The position numbers were made by a program, and so were the translations under genes. This document shows positions 1 through 6,710 of a stretch of 28,248 nt of DNA, one piece after another. The stretch is from a virus. The stretch's first letter is position 1; each line of letters begins with the position of its first letter. Below the pieces are notes generated by a model. The model was not told the origin of the DNA and searched no databases. It saw nothing but the letters and a program-made list of their open reading frames with translations. The DNA is taken from positions 1 to 28,248 of IMG/VR virus record IMGVR_UViG_3300009080_000050. One strand, 5' to 3'.

Positions 1-2
1 AC

Positions 3-206
3 AGCATCGTGCTTGGCTCTGGCATTTTACTGCGTGATGATCTGCCAGGAATACCAGCCGGCACACCTTACGAAAGCCTGACCAAGTCGCGGTGCATCTG
101 CTTGAAGTGCGGACAGGCTCGCGTCGATCAGCGTTTTGAGTTTGACCCAGAAGTCTTGTACGCACTGCGTACAAACAAACAGGAGGAAACGACAGAGCAG
201 GCGTAA
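3..206 (+). CDS. C-terminal end of a gene cut by the window edge, probably terminase large subunit
   Basis: The frame is open from the first bases and stops with TAA at 204-206, so only the last 67 residues are visible. They include a CxxCG pair (CLKCG) and end in a charged tail. I do not recognise a terminase motif in this piece. The call rests on position: the next two genes are a gpW-like joining protein and a lambda-type portal, and in lambda-like phages the large terminase subunit lies directly before gpW. The internal GTG at 9 is almost certainly not a real start because the frame continues upstream. An unrelated small zinc-binding protein in this position is an alternative. Confidence 0.4.
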   Translation, partial: SIVLGSGILLRDDLPGIPAGTPYESLTKSRCICLKCGQARVDQRFEFDPEVLYALRTNKQEETTEQA

Positions 207-216
207 ACTCGCCCGC

Positions 217-423
217 ATGTACACGCAGGACGAGCTAGAAACGAAAGTCAGGGCACTCGACACCGAGATCAGCCAAGGCATCAAAAGCGTCACGACGGAC
301 GGCACAAGCACCACCGTTGACCTCGACGCAAAGCGAAAAGAACGTGATCGCTACCTGCAAATGCTGCAGAGTCACAAGTCACGTCGACCGGCAACCGCCC
401 GCATCAACTTGTGGGGTGGCTGA
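217..423 (+). CDS. gpW-like head-tail joining protein
   Basis: This is a 68-residue protein starting MYTQDELETKVRALDTEI, a pattern close to lambda gpW-type joiners, which begin with a helix, then carry a short segment around a Thr/Ser-rich turn, then end with a second helix. gpW plugs the portal vertex after DNA packaging and prepares it for tail attachment. I chose ATG 217 over the in-frame upstream GTG because the family begins with MYTQ/MxTxEEL, and the upstream part overlaps the previous gene. Its stop overlaps the portal start (TGATG at 421-425), which suggests translational coupling. Size and neighbours match the family. Confidence 0.75.
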   Translation: MYTQDELETKVRALDTEISQGIKSVTTDGTSTTVDLDAKRKERDRYLQMLQSHKSRRPATARINLWGG

Positions 424-1826
424 TGCCAAATCTGCTCAACCGCATTGGCTCGATGTTTGGTTACGACGCCTTGGAACCTAACGGGCGACGCAAAAAAACA
501 AGCCGGCACGTCTACCGCGAAGACTTCCACACCCGTGGAAACAAACACCGGGGACTCCAAGAAAACGCCGCTGATCTGGTTCGCAACCTGTCTTTGGCCG
601 GTTGGATGGTTCGCCGGCATCTCGACTACGTCGCACAGTTTGAGTTCCACGGCAGAAACGACAACGACGAACTCAACAGGCAACTTGAAGCGTTGATGGC
701 AGAAGACGCTCGACCTTCACGCTGCGATGTTTCGGGCCGGTTCGGTCGTGAAAAGATGTTCCGCCTGGCAGAAGCTCGCCGGGTGCTTGATGGCGACACC
801 GGACTGGTAAAACTGCGAGACGGACGCCTGCAAGGTATCCAAGCAGACCTTTTGCGTGATCCAGACAAAGTGCCAGCAAATGAACAGTGGATCAATGGCG
901 TTTTAGTCAATGGATTCGGCAGACCGCTTGCCTACGGTGTCCACAAGCGAAAAGGCTACTCTAAGACCGAGTTCACGCGGCGAGTAAACGCCACCAACAT
1001 GATCCATTACGGATTCTTTGACCGGTACGCTGGCGACCAGGTGCGCGGCGTCTCGCCTTTGGTCAGTGCCCTTAACCCTCTGCGAGACGTTTACGAAAAC
1101 TTTTCTTTTGCATTAGCCAAGGCAAAGGTCAGCCAACTTTTTGCGATGGCGTTTTACCGCGACTCGCAAGACTCAGTGATGCCGGTTGAGGCAGACGCTG
1201 ACCAAGGCAGTCTTGACGCTGACGTTGACGGGATCGAAGAGCCACGAGGGTTTCAGGCTTTCATGAAGTCTGACACCCGGTACATCGACCTGAACCCTGG
1301 CGAAAAAGCCGAGGTCATCGAAAGCAAGCAACCGTCAACCGAGTTCCAGAACTTCACGGCGTTGGTGATACAGGTTGCACTGAAAAGTCTTGATCTGCCG
1401 TTTTCGTTTTACGACGAATCACACACCAACTTCTTTGGTTCGCGTGCCGCTTGGTTGCACTACGAGCGATCGTGCAAAGACAAACGCGACGACCAGATAG
1501 AAATGCGACGCAATTACACGCAGTGGAAACTGCAGCAGTGGATCGCAGGCGGGCGTCTGGTGCTACCTGCTGGCGTGCTACCAAGCGACGTGCGGTTTGA
1601 GTGGGTGCCACGCGGGATGCCGTTCTGGGACCCATCTAAAGAAATACGCGGGCACGTTTCGGCCATCAAAGCCGGCATCGACACACCGCAGCGAATTTGC
1701 CGCAGCACTGGGACCGACTACTTCGACAACGTCGACGCGATCCAGAAGGCGATCAAGTACGCCGAAGAAAAAGGCGTGCCGCTTGAGTTCGCCATGCAAG
1801 AAGACAAACCGGAGTCCACCGAATGA
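423..1826 (+). CDS. Portal protein, lambda gpB type (phage_portal_2)
   Basis: The 467-residue product matches the lambda-type portal family. It has an N-terminal segment around LAGWMVRRHLDYVAQFEF, a middle part with INGVLVNGFGRPLAYGVHKR, the typical HYGFFDRYAGDQVRGVSPL segment, and a C-terminal segment containing FFGSRAAWLHYERSCKDKR. Portals form the dodecameric ring through which DNA enters the capsid and to which the tail connects. ATG 423 overlaps the preceding stop and gives the start MPNLLNRIGSMFG; an in-frame GTG at 411 lies inside gpW and is less likely. The stop overlaps the protease gene (ATGA at 1823). Length is slightly shorter than lambda gpB but within the usual range. Confidence 0.88.
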   Translation: MPNLLNRIGSMFGYDALEPNGRRKKTSRHVYREDFHTRGNKHRGLQENAADLVRNLSLAGWMVRRHLDYVAQFEFHGRNDNDELNRQLEALMAEDARPSRCDVSGRFGREKMFRLAEARRVLDGDTGLVKLRDGRLQGIQADLLRDPDKVPANEQWINGVLVNGFGRPLAYGVHKRKGYSKTEFTRRVNATNMIHYGFFDRYAGDQVRGVSPLVSALNPLRDVYENFSFALAKAKVSQLFAMAFYRDSQDSVMPVEADADQGSLDADVDGIEEPRGFQAFMKSDTRYIDLNPGEKAEVIESKQPSTEFQNFTALVIQVALKSLDLPFSFYDESHTNFFGSRAAWLHYERSCKDKRDDQIEMRRNYTQWKLQQWIAGGRLVLPAGVLPSDVRFEWVPRGMPFWDPSKEIRGHVSAIKAGIDTPQRICRSTGTDYFDNVDAIQKAIKYAEEKGVPLEFAMQEDKPESTE

Positions 1827-2941
1827 CACATCCAGAACTACCAGTCAAAGAGTCACTTTTTCGCGGTGCCAGAGTGCCAGCAGCGGAACCCGTGCAAGTG
1901 TCGCGTGATGGCGGTGACAACGGTGCAGGCATCTTGTCTGGCGTTTCGCTGATCGCAGCGGGCGAGGCACTTGGTCACGACATGTGGATTGACGACGTGA
2001 CGCTGTCGCAAGTTGCAGAACAGGCAGGGCAGGGGAAGCACGGGATCAAGTCACGCTTCACGCATCCAAGCATGAGTGCAGATGGCATGGGCCGACACTT
2101 GGGCAGGATCAAAGACGTCAGAGTTGAGGGCGACCGCGTGCTGGGTGACCTGCACTTTGCCAAGTCAGCACACTCGACGCCAGACGGCAACCTTGCCGAA
2201 TACGTCATGGAATTGGCAGAAGAAGACCCAGCCGCTGCCGGCTTGTCGATCGTGTTTGAGCATGACGCCGAACGCGAAGAAGCATATCAGGCAAGTTTCG
2301 GTGATGGTCCTTTTGAGTCACCAGATGAAGACAACGTCAAAAACCTGCCGCATGTTCGCCTGGCGAAACTGCGAGCCGCTGACGTTGTTGACGAACCAGC
2401 CGCAAACCCTGAAGGCATGTTTGACCGTCAGCCGCTCGCACGCGATGTGGATGACCTGTTGAGCTACGCAGCCGGGTTGTCAGAAGAAAAGCCAAAGTCG
2501 CTTGCGTTCGGCGTTGATGCTGACCGTGCAAGCCAATTTCTACAGCGTTGGCTTGGTAGCCACTCGCTTTCTATTGTTTCCGAAAACGATGAGGAATCGC
2601 AGATGTCGGACGCCCCAGAAGTAGTGGAGTCCGTAGTGTCGGACGTTCCGCAGATCACACGCGAAGACTTCTTGTCTGAGCTTTCAGCCTATGTCGACAA
2701 GTTCGGCGCAGAGAACGGTCAACAGTGGTTCAGCGAAGGCATTGACCTTTCCGAAGCACTTGGCCGCCAGTGCGACGTTTTGAACGCTCGCGTTGAGGAA
2801 TTGCAAGGCGAACTCGCAGCCGCGAAAGACCAGCTTTCCGCTGCCGCAAGCATTGGTGAAGACCCTATCGACGTTGGCGACGCATCGCCAGCGAGCGACA
2901 AAGCCCGCTTTGCTGACTTTTTCAAAGACCAATCGAACTAA
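1823..2941 (+). CDS. Prohead protease fused to a scaffold domain
   Basis: The 372-residue protein appears to have two parts. Residues about 35-200 look like a phage prohead serine protease: His81 in FTHPSM and Ser142 in AAGLSIVFE are placed like the His and Ser of the S21/U35-type head maturation proteases. Residues about 261-372 are acidic and include a predicted coiled coil (LNARVEELQGELAAAKDQLSA region), as expected for a scaffold that guides capsid assembly and is then cleaved. A well-placed internal start at 2603 could make the scaffold alone (listed separately). The gene starts in an ATGA overlap with the portal and lies just before the capsid gene, the normal place for protease/scaffold. 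Confidence 0.8.
   Translation: MTHPELPVKESLFRGARVPAAEPVQVSRDGGDNGAGILSGVSLIAAGEALGHDMWIDDVTLSQVAEQAGQGKHGIKSRFTHPSMSADGMGRHLGRIKDVRVEGDRVLGDLHFAKSAHSTPDGNLAEYVMELAEEDPAAAGLSIVFEHDAEREEAYQASFGDGPFESPDEDNVKNLPHVRLAKLRAADVVDEPAANPEGMFDRQPLARDVDDLLSYAAGLSEEKPKSLAFGVDADRASQFLQRWLGSHSLSIVSENDEESQMSDAPEVVESVVSDVPQITREDFLSELSAYVDKFGAENGQQWFSEGIDLSEALGRQCDVLNARVEELQGELAAAKDQLSAAASIGEDPIDVGDASPASDKARFADFFKDQSN
2603..2941 (+). CDS. Probable nested scaffold protein from an internal start
   Basis: ATG 2603 is in frame with the protease gene and is preceded by GAGGAA at 2591-2596, six bases upstream, which is one of the better Shine-Dalgarno spacings in the window. The product would be 112 residues beginning MSDAPEVVESVV, acidic, with the coiled-coil segment and a charged C-terminal tail ending FADFFKDQSN. 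Lambda does the same with Nu3 inside gene C. The evidence is the ribosome site plus the domain boundary; no direct proof of expression is visible. Confidence 0.5.
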   Translation: MSDAPEVVESVVSDVPQITREDFLSELSAYVDKFGAENGQQWFSEGIDLSEALGRQCDVLNARVEELQGELAAAKDQLSAAASIGEDPIDVGDASPASDKARFADFFKDQSN

Positions 2942-2989
2942 ACACGCGACAGCGTAAACCAAACCACTGATTTTCAAGGAATAAGACTC

Positions 2990-3901
2990 ATGGCACATAC
3001 ACCACTTTCGCTCGCCGAACTCGTCAAGATCAATGACCAAAACGTCGCTGACGTTGACATCACAGACCTGCTGCGTGAGGCACCAGTCCTCGCCGCAATG
3101 CCGGCAGTCGCTGCCAGCAATGGCACTCTGCACAAGTACAACAAGCTCACGACTGAGCCAACCGTCGGTTTTCGTAGTTTGAATGATGGCCGGGATCACG
3201 ACCACACCGAGCGAACGACCGTCACTGAGACGCTGCAGATTCTCGATGCTTCGTTCCACACTGACTACGCGGTTGGTGAAGACGTCATCGCAGCCGAGGC
3301 ACAAAGCCACTTGCAAAGTGCTTTCGCTAAGGCTGAAAAACAGGTTTTCTACGGGACCGTTTCACCCGGCGATTCCGCAGGTTTCAACGGACTGCTCAAT
3401 AGTGCTGACTTGAACGGCCTTTCTGACGACATGGTCATCAGTGCTGGTGGTTCGACTTCCAGCGTGCAGTCGAGCGTTTTCTTGCTGCGTGCGACACCTG
3501 ACGCCACCGGCATTGCATCCGTCATCGGCAACGACGGCGAGATCAGCATTGGTGCCAGGTACGCTTCGATGGTTGCTGGTTCAACTGGATCTTATGACGC
3601 GTGGGTGACCCCGATCATCAGTTACATGGCGTTGCAGCTTGGCAGCAAGTTTTCAGCCGGACGTATTTGCAACGTTGAGGCCGCTTTGACTGACGCGAAC
3701 ATCTACGACGCACTGTCGCAGTTTCCTGCATCGCTTCAGCCAAACATTATCTGCATGAACCGGGCCAGCCTGAAACTGTTGCGAGCAAGCCGAACGGCTA
3801 CCAACGCAACCGGGGCACCTGCACCGCGACCCACCGAAGTGGAAGGCATCCCGATCATTGTTACTGACCAGATCGTGCAAACAGAAGCAGTTGTTTCCTA
3901 A
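2990..3901 (+). CDS. Major capsid protein, GP7/HK97-fold type
   Basis: The 303-residue product begins MAHTPLSLAELVKINDQN, followed by a segment with APVLAAMPAVAASNGTLHKY and PTVGFRSLNDG. This matches the pattern of GP7-like major capsid proteins (LADLAKLxDP... then PTVGFRxxNEG), which adopt the HK97 fold. It would form the icosahedral shell. A ribosome site AAGGA lies upstream of ATG 2990, after a 48-bp gap from the scaffold gene, one of the few gaps in the head operon, in keeping with high expression. The C-terminal segment (EVEGIPIIVTDQIVQTE) is the usual last strand of the family. It overlaps the next gene by one base. Confidence 0.85.
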   Translation: MAHTPLSLAELVKINDQNVADVDITDLLREAPVLAAMPAVAASNGTLHKYNKLTTEPTVGFRSLNDGRDHDHTERTTVTETLQILDASFHTDYAVGEDVIAAEAQSHLQSAFAKAEKQVFYGTVSPGDSAGFNGLLNSADLNGLSDDMVISAGGSTSSVQSSVFLLRATPDATGIASVIGNDGEISIGARYASMVAGSTGSYDAWVTPIISYMALQLGSKFSAGRICNVEAALTDANIYDALSQFPASLQPNIICMNRASLKLLRASRTATNATGAPAPRPTEVEGIPIIVTDQIVQTEAVVS

Positions 3902-4269
3902 TGTCTTTGCTTGATACCGCACTGTCTGCACACGTCACGACGTTGAACACGGCGGCAGGCCAGACGATCACCTACACGCGCGGCACGGCAACCGTGTCGC
4001 TAACGGCGGTCGTTGGTCAGTCGCAGTTTGAAGACGTCACGTCAACCGGTGATTTTCGCCAGTTGTCGAAGACGGTTGACTGGATCGTTGCACCATCCGC
4101 ACTCGTGCTAGATGGCAGCGTGACAGTACCGCAGCGGGGCGATCAGATCAGCAAAGCAGATGGAAGCACTTACGACGTATTGCCAGGGACTGAGGGAACA
4201 GCCTGGCAATACAGCGATGGACGGCAAGCATTACTACGAATCCACACGGTGAAACGTGTCGCGAGCTAG
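3901..4269 (+). CDS. Head-tail connector / stopper-like protein
   Basis: This 122-residue protein follows the capsid gene directly (stop TAA and start ATG share base 3901). It is mostly beta-rich, with ITYTRGTATVSLTAVVGQSQFE near the middle and WIVAPSALVLDGSVTVPQRGDQI after it; that 'dG.v.P..GD.I..adG..Y.V' pattern is common to small phage head-closure or connector proteins such as the gpFII/stopper group. Its likely role is to sit between portal/gpW and the tail. The call depends on pattern and position; I do not recognise a specific family member. Confidence 0.6.
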   Translation: MSLLDTALSAHVTTLNTAAGQTITYTRGTATVSLTAVVGQSQFEDVTSTGDFRQLSKTVDWIVAPSALVLDGSVTVPQRGDQISKADGSTYDVLPGTEGTAWQYSDGRQALLRIHTVKRVAS

Positions 4270-4726
4270 TGACCTGCGTGATGCAGTAATAACGGAACTG
4301 ACGACCAGACTCTCAACCTACACGGTCGAGGCGTTTGTCGTTCCGCATTACACACGCGAGGAACTGACTAGCGGCGCAAAGATCGCAGTGCGGATTGCCG
4401 AGCGAGAGGTTGAGATTGACCAGGGGCCAGACGTTTGCAACATCGCGATCGAAGTTGGTGTGGTCGGCGTGACGCCGGCTTTGTCTGGTGCTGTTTCAAG
4501 TGCGCATCGCTCGCAGGAGGTCGCAGCGTGCGACGTGTTTGATGGACTGATGGAAACGATCATTGGTTACTGGTCGCCAAACGGACCTTTGTCCAGGTGC
4601 GGCATGGCCGAGCATCGCTTTTTGTCAATTGAACAGACGGTCAACTTTGACCCACAGAAACTTTTTAACGACGGCATCTGGTTGTCGTTGATTCGACTTA
4701 ATTACCAAGACGCCAACGACCAATAA
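4256..4726 (+). CDS. Tail terminator / minor tail protein U-like
   Basis: This 156-residue protein overlaps the previous gene by 14 bases and uses GTG 4256 (MSRASDLRDAVITELTTRL). An N-terminal helix followed by alternating strands with KIAVRIAEREVEIDQGP and VEVGVVG-type segments, plus the terminal IWLSLIRLNYQ, resembles gpU-like tail terminators, which cap the tail tube at the head-proximal end. Position between the connector and the tail tube protein supports this. It could instead be another connector subunit; size alone does not decide. Confidence 0.55.
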   Translation: MSRASDLRDAVITELTTRLSTYTVEAFVVPHYTREELTSGAKIAVRIAEREVEIDQGPDVCNIAIEVGVVGVTPALSGAVSSAHRSQEVAACDVFDGLMETIIGYWSPNGPLSRCGMAEHRFLSIEQTVNFDPQKLFNDGIWLSLIRLNYQDANDQ

Positions 4727-4741
4727 ATAAGGGCAAAGACA

Positions 4742-5236
4742 ATGGCAACTGATCTGGAAAAAGGAGCGTTTGCAGGCAAGGACACGTTCTTGTACTACAA
4801 CTCTGCAACCTACGCGTCACCTACCTGGGTTGAGATGGTGCGATCACGCAACGTGCAAGTCACACGCGGTGCGGCCACGACCGAGGTTGAGTTCCACGGT
4901 GCTAGCACTACTGGCAACATCCACGGTTATTCGAGCTTTAGCGGTTCTTTTGAATACGTTAAGCGGCTTGGAACTGACGCTGTTTTCGCTGCACTTGAAG
5001 CAGCACGCGACAGCAAAACCATCGTTGACATCATTCACCTCAACGGACCTGAAACCGTCACCAGTCCAACGGATGCGTCGAAGGGTTGGCGGGCTCCCGT
5101 GATCCTTGGCGAGTTCAGCGAAACGTCGAACGGAAGCGATGGTGTTACTGTCACGATACCGTTTGTCAAAGCTGACGCGTACACGTCAGCCGGTGCAGCG
5201 GTCAATGAGGCAGCGTACACCGGAACGCAGAACTGA
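4742..5236 (+). CDS. Major tail tube protein
   Basis: The 164-residue protein begins MATDLEKGAFAGKDTFLYYN and contains WVEMVRSRNVQVTRGAATTEVEF, a pattern seen in siphovirus tail tube proteins (a beta-barrel with an early 'W..v...rdv.v....... ..d' segment). It ends with a Ala/Thr-rich C-terminus. It would polymerise into the tail tube, its length set by the tape measure. It is followed by the tail chaperone genes, the standard order. The start ATG 4742 follows a 15-base gap carrying AAGGGCAAAG as a weak ribosome site. Confidence 0.75.
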   Translation: MATDLEKGAFAGKDTFLYYNSATYASPTWVEMVRSRNVQVTRGAATTEVEFHGASTTGNIHGYSSFSGSFEYVKRLGTDAVFAALEAARDSKTIVDIIHLNGPETVTSPTDASKGWRAPVILGEFSETSNGSDGVTVTIPFVKADAYTSAGAAVNEAAYTGTQN

Positions 5237-5478
5237 TGAGCGTTCCGATCACATGCGGCGAACTAGCAGACCTTGCAGCACTGTTGCCAGCCGGCGACAT
5301 GTGCGACTGGTGCAACCTATCAGCGACAGGGCCACGTTCGCAGGTTGTTTTTGCTGACAGCGATATGCTCGCGCGTTGTCGCGACGCTGCTGGTTCGCCT
5401 AAACCAAAGAGAGCAAAAAAGAAAGAGAGCGAAGAGTGCAAAGTTTCAAAGACAACGAAGGAACAGCCTGGAACATAG
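5236..5478 (+). CDS. Small unknown protein between tail tube and tail chaperone
   Basis: This is an 80-residue protein starting in a TGATG overlap with the tail tube gene. It has a CDWC motif around residues 23-26 and a strongly charged Lys/Glu tail (KPKRAKKKESEE). I do not recognise the family. It overlaps the following chaperone gene by 43 bases, which suggests coupled translation and a role in tail assembly, but that is inference from position only. The charged tail overlaps the ribosome-binding region of the next gene, so part of its sequence may be shaped by that. Confidence 0.55.
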   Translation: MSVPITCGELADLAALLPAGDMCDWCNLSATGPRSQVVFADSDMLARCRDAAGSPKPKRAKKKESEECKVSKTTKEQPGT

Positions 5479-5903
5479 CGTTGACGCTGGGCAAGGTCCG
5501 GCAACTGCGCGAAAAACTGGGGCTAGACTTGCTCGACTCGCAGCACCATTTGCAGGTGCTTAACAGTCTGACAGATCGTCTAGCGTTTGTTTTTTTATTG
5601 GTTGAGGAACAAGCAAAAGAACGCGACATTGACGCGGAAGCGTTAGAGTTGCGTTTGTGTGGCGACGGCATTGCAACATCTGCAAGCGTCGCTTTTTGCG
5701 AGGAACTGGCCTCTTTTTTCCAAAGGTTCGGTCAGCAAGTACAAGCACGTCTGACGCGAACCAGCATCGAAACAATGGAGAGGGCGAACCAACGGTTGGC
5801 CGAGCTTATCAACAGTGGGAAAGTCGATTCAATGTTGAAAGATGCGACGAAAGAGATGGAAGCAATGATGCTGGGCAGCGATGGCAGTGGGTTGTCGAGT
5901 TAG
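5436..5903 (+). CDS. Tail assembly chaperone, gpG-like
   Basis: The 155-residue protein starts at GTG 5436 (MQSFKDNEGTAWNIALTLG), preceded by a purine-rich GAGAGCGAAG. The pattern 'F.D..G..W.iaLtlg.v..lre.lGldLld' is typical of small tail chaperones located between tail tube and tape measure. These bind the tape measure during tail assembly and are absent from the virion. A long -1 reading frame overlaps its 3' half and runs on to 6142, as expected for the G/GT arrangement. A canonical slippery heptamer T TTT TTC lies in its frame at 5714-5720. Confidence 0.7.
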   Translation: MQSFKDNEGTAWNIALTLGKVRQLREKLGLDLLDSQHHLQVLNSLTDRLAFVFLLVEEQAKERDIDAEALELRLCGDGIATSASVAFCEELASFFQRFGQQVQARLTRTSIETMERANQRLAELINSGKVDSMLKDATKEMEAMMLGSDGSGLSS

Positions 5904-6142
5904 CAGCGTTGGGCAGGCTGGACCCTTGGCCCCTGACAATTCGCGAGCTTGCGTACGCGGCGGACAAATTACAGGAAGCACAATGGGACCACACGGCAGA
6001 ACTGCTTTCGATGCAAGCCAACCTGCACGCAGAGGGCAAGTATCAGCGAAACCAGTTTCACCCAATGCGGCACGCGGCAAAAACTAACCTTGACGATCCG
6101 GCAGCAACCTACAGGCGACTGGTAGCGAAACATGGCAGCTAG
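5720..6142 (+). CDS. T-like extension reached by -1 frameshift from the tail chaperone
   Basis: The frame one base behind the chaperone gene is open from before 5657 to TAG 6140-6142. Its last 80 residues look like real protein: WQWVVELAALGRLDPWPL, then TIRELAYAADKLQEAQWDHT and LLSMQANLH, a helical pattern like the C-terminal part of many tail chaperones. There is no good start with a ribosome site ahead of this domain, so a -1 shift from the upstream gene is the simplest route. Slippage at 5714-5720 would give a product of about 235 residues. The part between 5720 and 5880 in this frame has a shadow-like composition, so the exact shift site remains uncertain. It overlaps the next gene by 11 bases. 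Confidence 0.55.
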   Translation, partial: PKVRSASTSTSDANQHRNNGEGEPTVGRAYQQWESRFNVERCDERDGSNDAGQRWQWVVELAALGRLDPWPLTIRELAYAADKLQEAQWDHTAELLSMQANLHAEGKYQRNQFHPMRHAAKTNLDDPAATYRRLVAKHGS

Positions 6143-6710
6143 TTTTGACATAACGTTTAACTATCAGAAAGCGTTGCTCAATATGGCAGCAGTTGCAAAC
6201 AGCGTCGATAAAGTGAAGCGGCAAACAACGATTCGCCAGTTGTCGTTTGTTAGAAAGCGGGCCGTTTCAGCTAGTAATTTGCCGCGACGCAAAAAGCCAA
6301 GTAAACCGGGACAGTCTCCTAGCAACTACGCTGCAAGCGGCGCAAAAGCATCACTTAAAAACATCAAATTTGATTACTTTATGGGCACAGACGCTGGCAT
6401 CGTCGGGCCAGAAAGGTGCAACCAAGTAAACCTTACGGAGGCAGGTAGGCAAACGATACCGCAACTCCTTGAGTTCGGTGGTGTGTTGATCGTTCGAGAG
6501 ATTGCCTACAAAAAAAAACGCACGGGAACCGATGGTTTTTGGCCTTGGCGAAGGCGGGACATGAGGAGAAAGGTAAGAAAAGAAGACGCAAAGTTTCGTC
6601 AACGAAAAGTAAAAATTGCACCGAGACCGTTTATGCAACCAGCCTTGCAGAGAGAAATTGACGAAGGCACTATCACATCAGCTTGGGCTAACGTAGTGGG
6701 GACGCGATAA
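6132..6710 (+). CDS. Putative minor tail / HK97 gp10-like protein
   Basis: The 192-residue protein is very basic in its second half (GFWPWRRRDMRRKVRKEDAKFRQRKVK) and has a C-terminal RPFMQPALQREID segment. 'RPFm.PAl' is the most recognisable piece of HK97 gp10-like and related phage tail-completion proteins. Here it sits between the chaperones and the tape measure, not in the connector cluster, so the exact role is unclear. ATG 6132 lies inside the end of the preceding frame and the stop overlaps the tape measure start. Confidence 0.5.
   Translation: MAASFDITFNYQKALLNMAAVANSVDKVKRQTTIRQLSFVRKRAVSASNLPRRKKPSKPGQSPSNYAASGAKASLKNIKFDYFMGTDAGIVGPERCNQVNLTEAGRQTIPQLLEFGGVLIVREIAYKKKRTGTDGFWPWRRRDMRRKVRKEDAKFRQRKVKIAPRPFMQPALQREIDEGTITSAWANVVGTR

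Noticed and set aside
2684-3316. 210-residue minus-strand frame over the scaffold/capsid boundary
   Set aside because: It is antisense to two convincing genes and crosses their gap with no sign of its own start or domain.
5591-5597. T TTT TTA heptamer in the tail chaperone frame as a frameshift site
   Set aside because: A -1 slip here meets TGA at 5603, so it cannot reach the T-like domain.
5817-5823. GGGAAAG, the lambda G/GT slippery sequence
   Set aside because: It is in the wrong phase (read GGG AAA G in the chaperone frame), so the lambda-type slip cannot occur.
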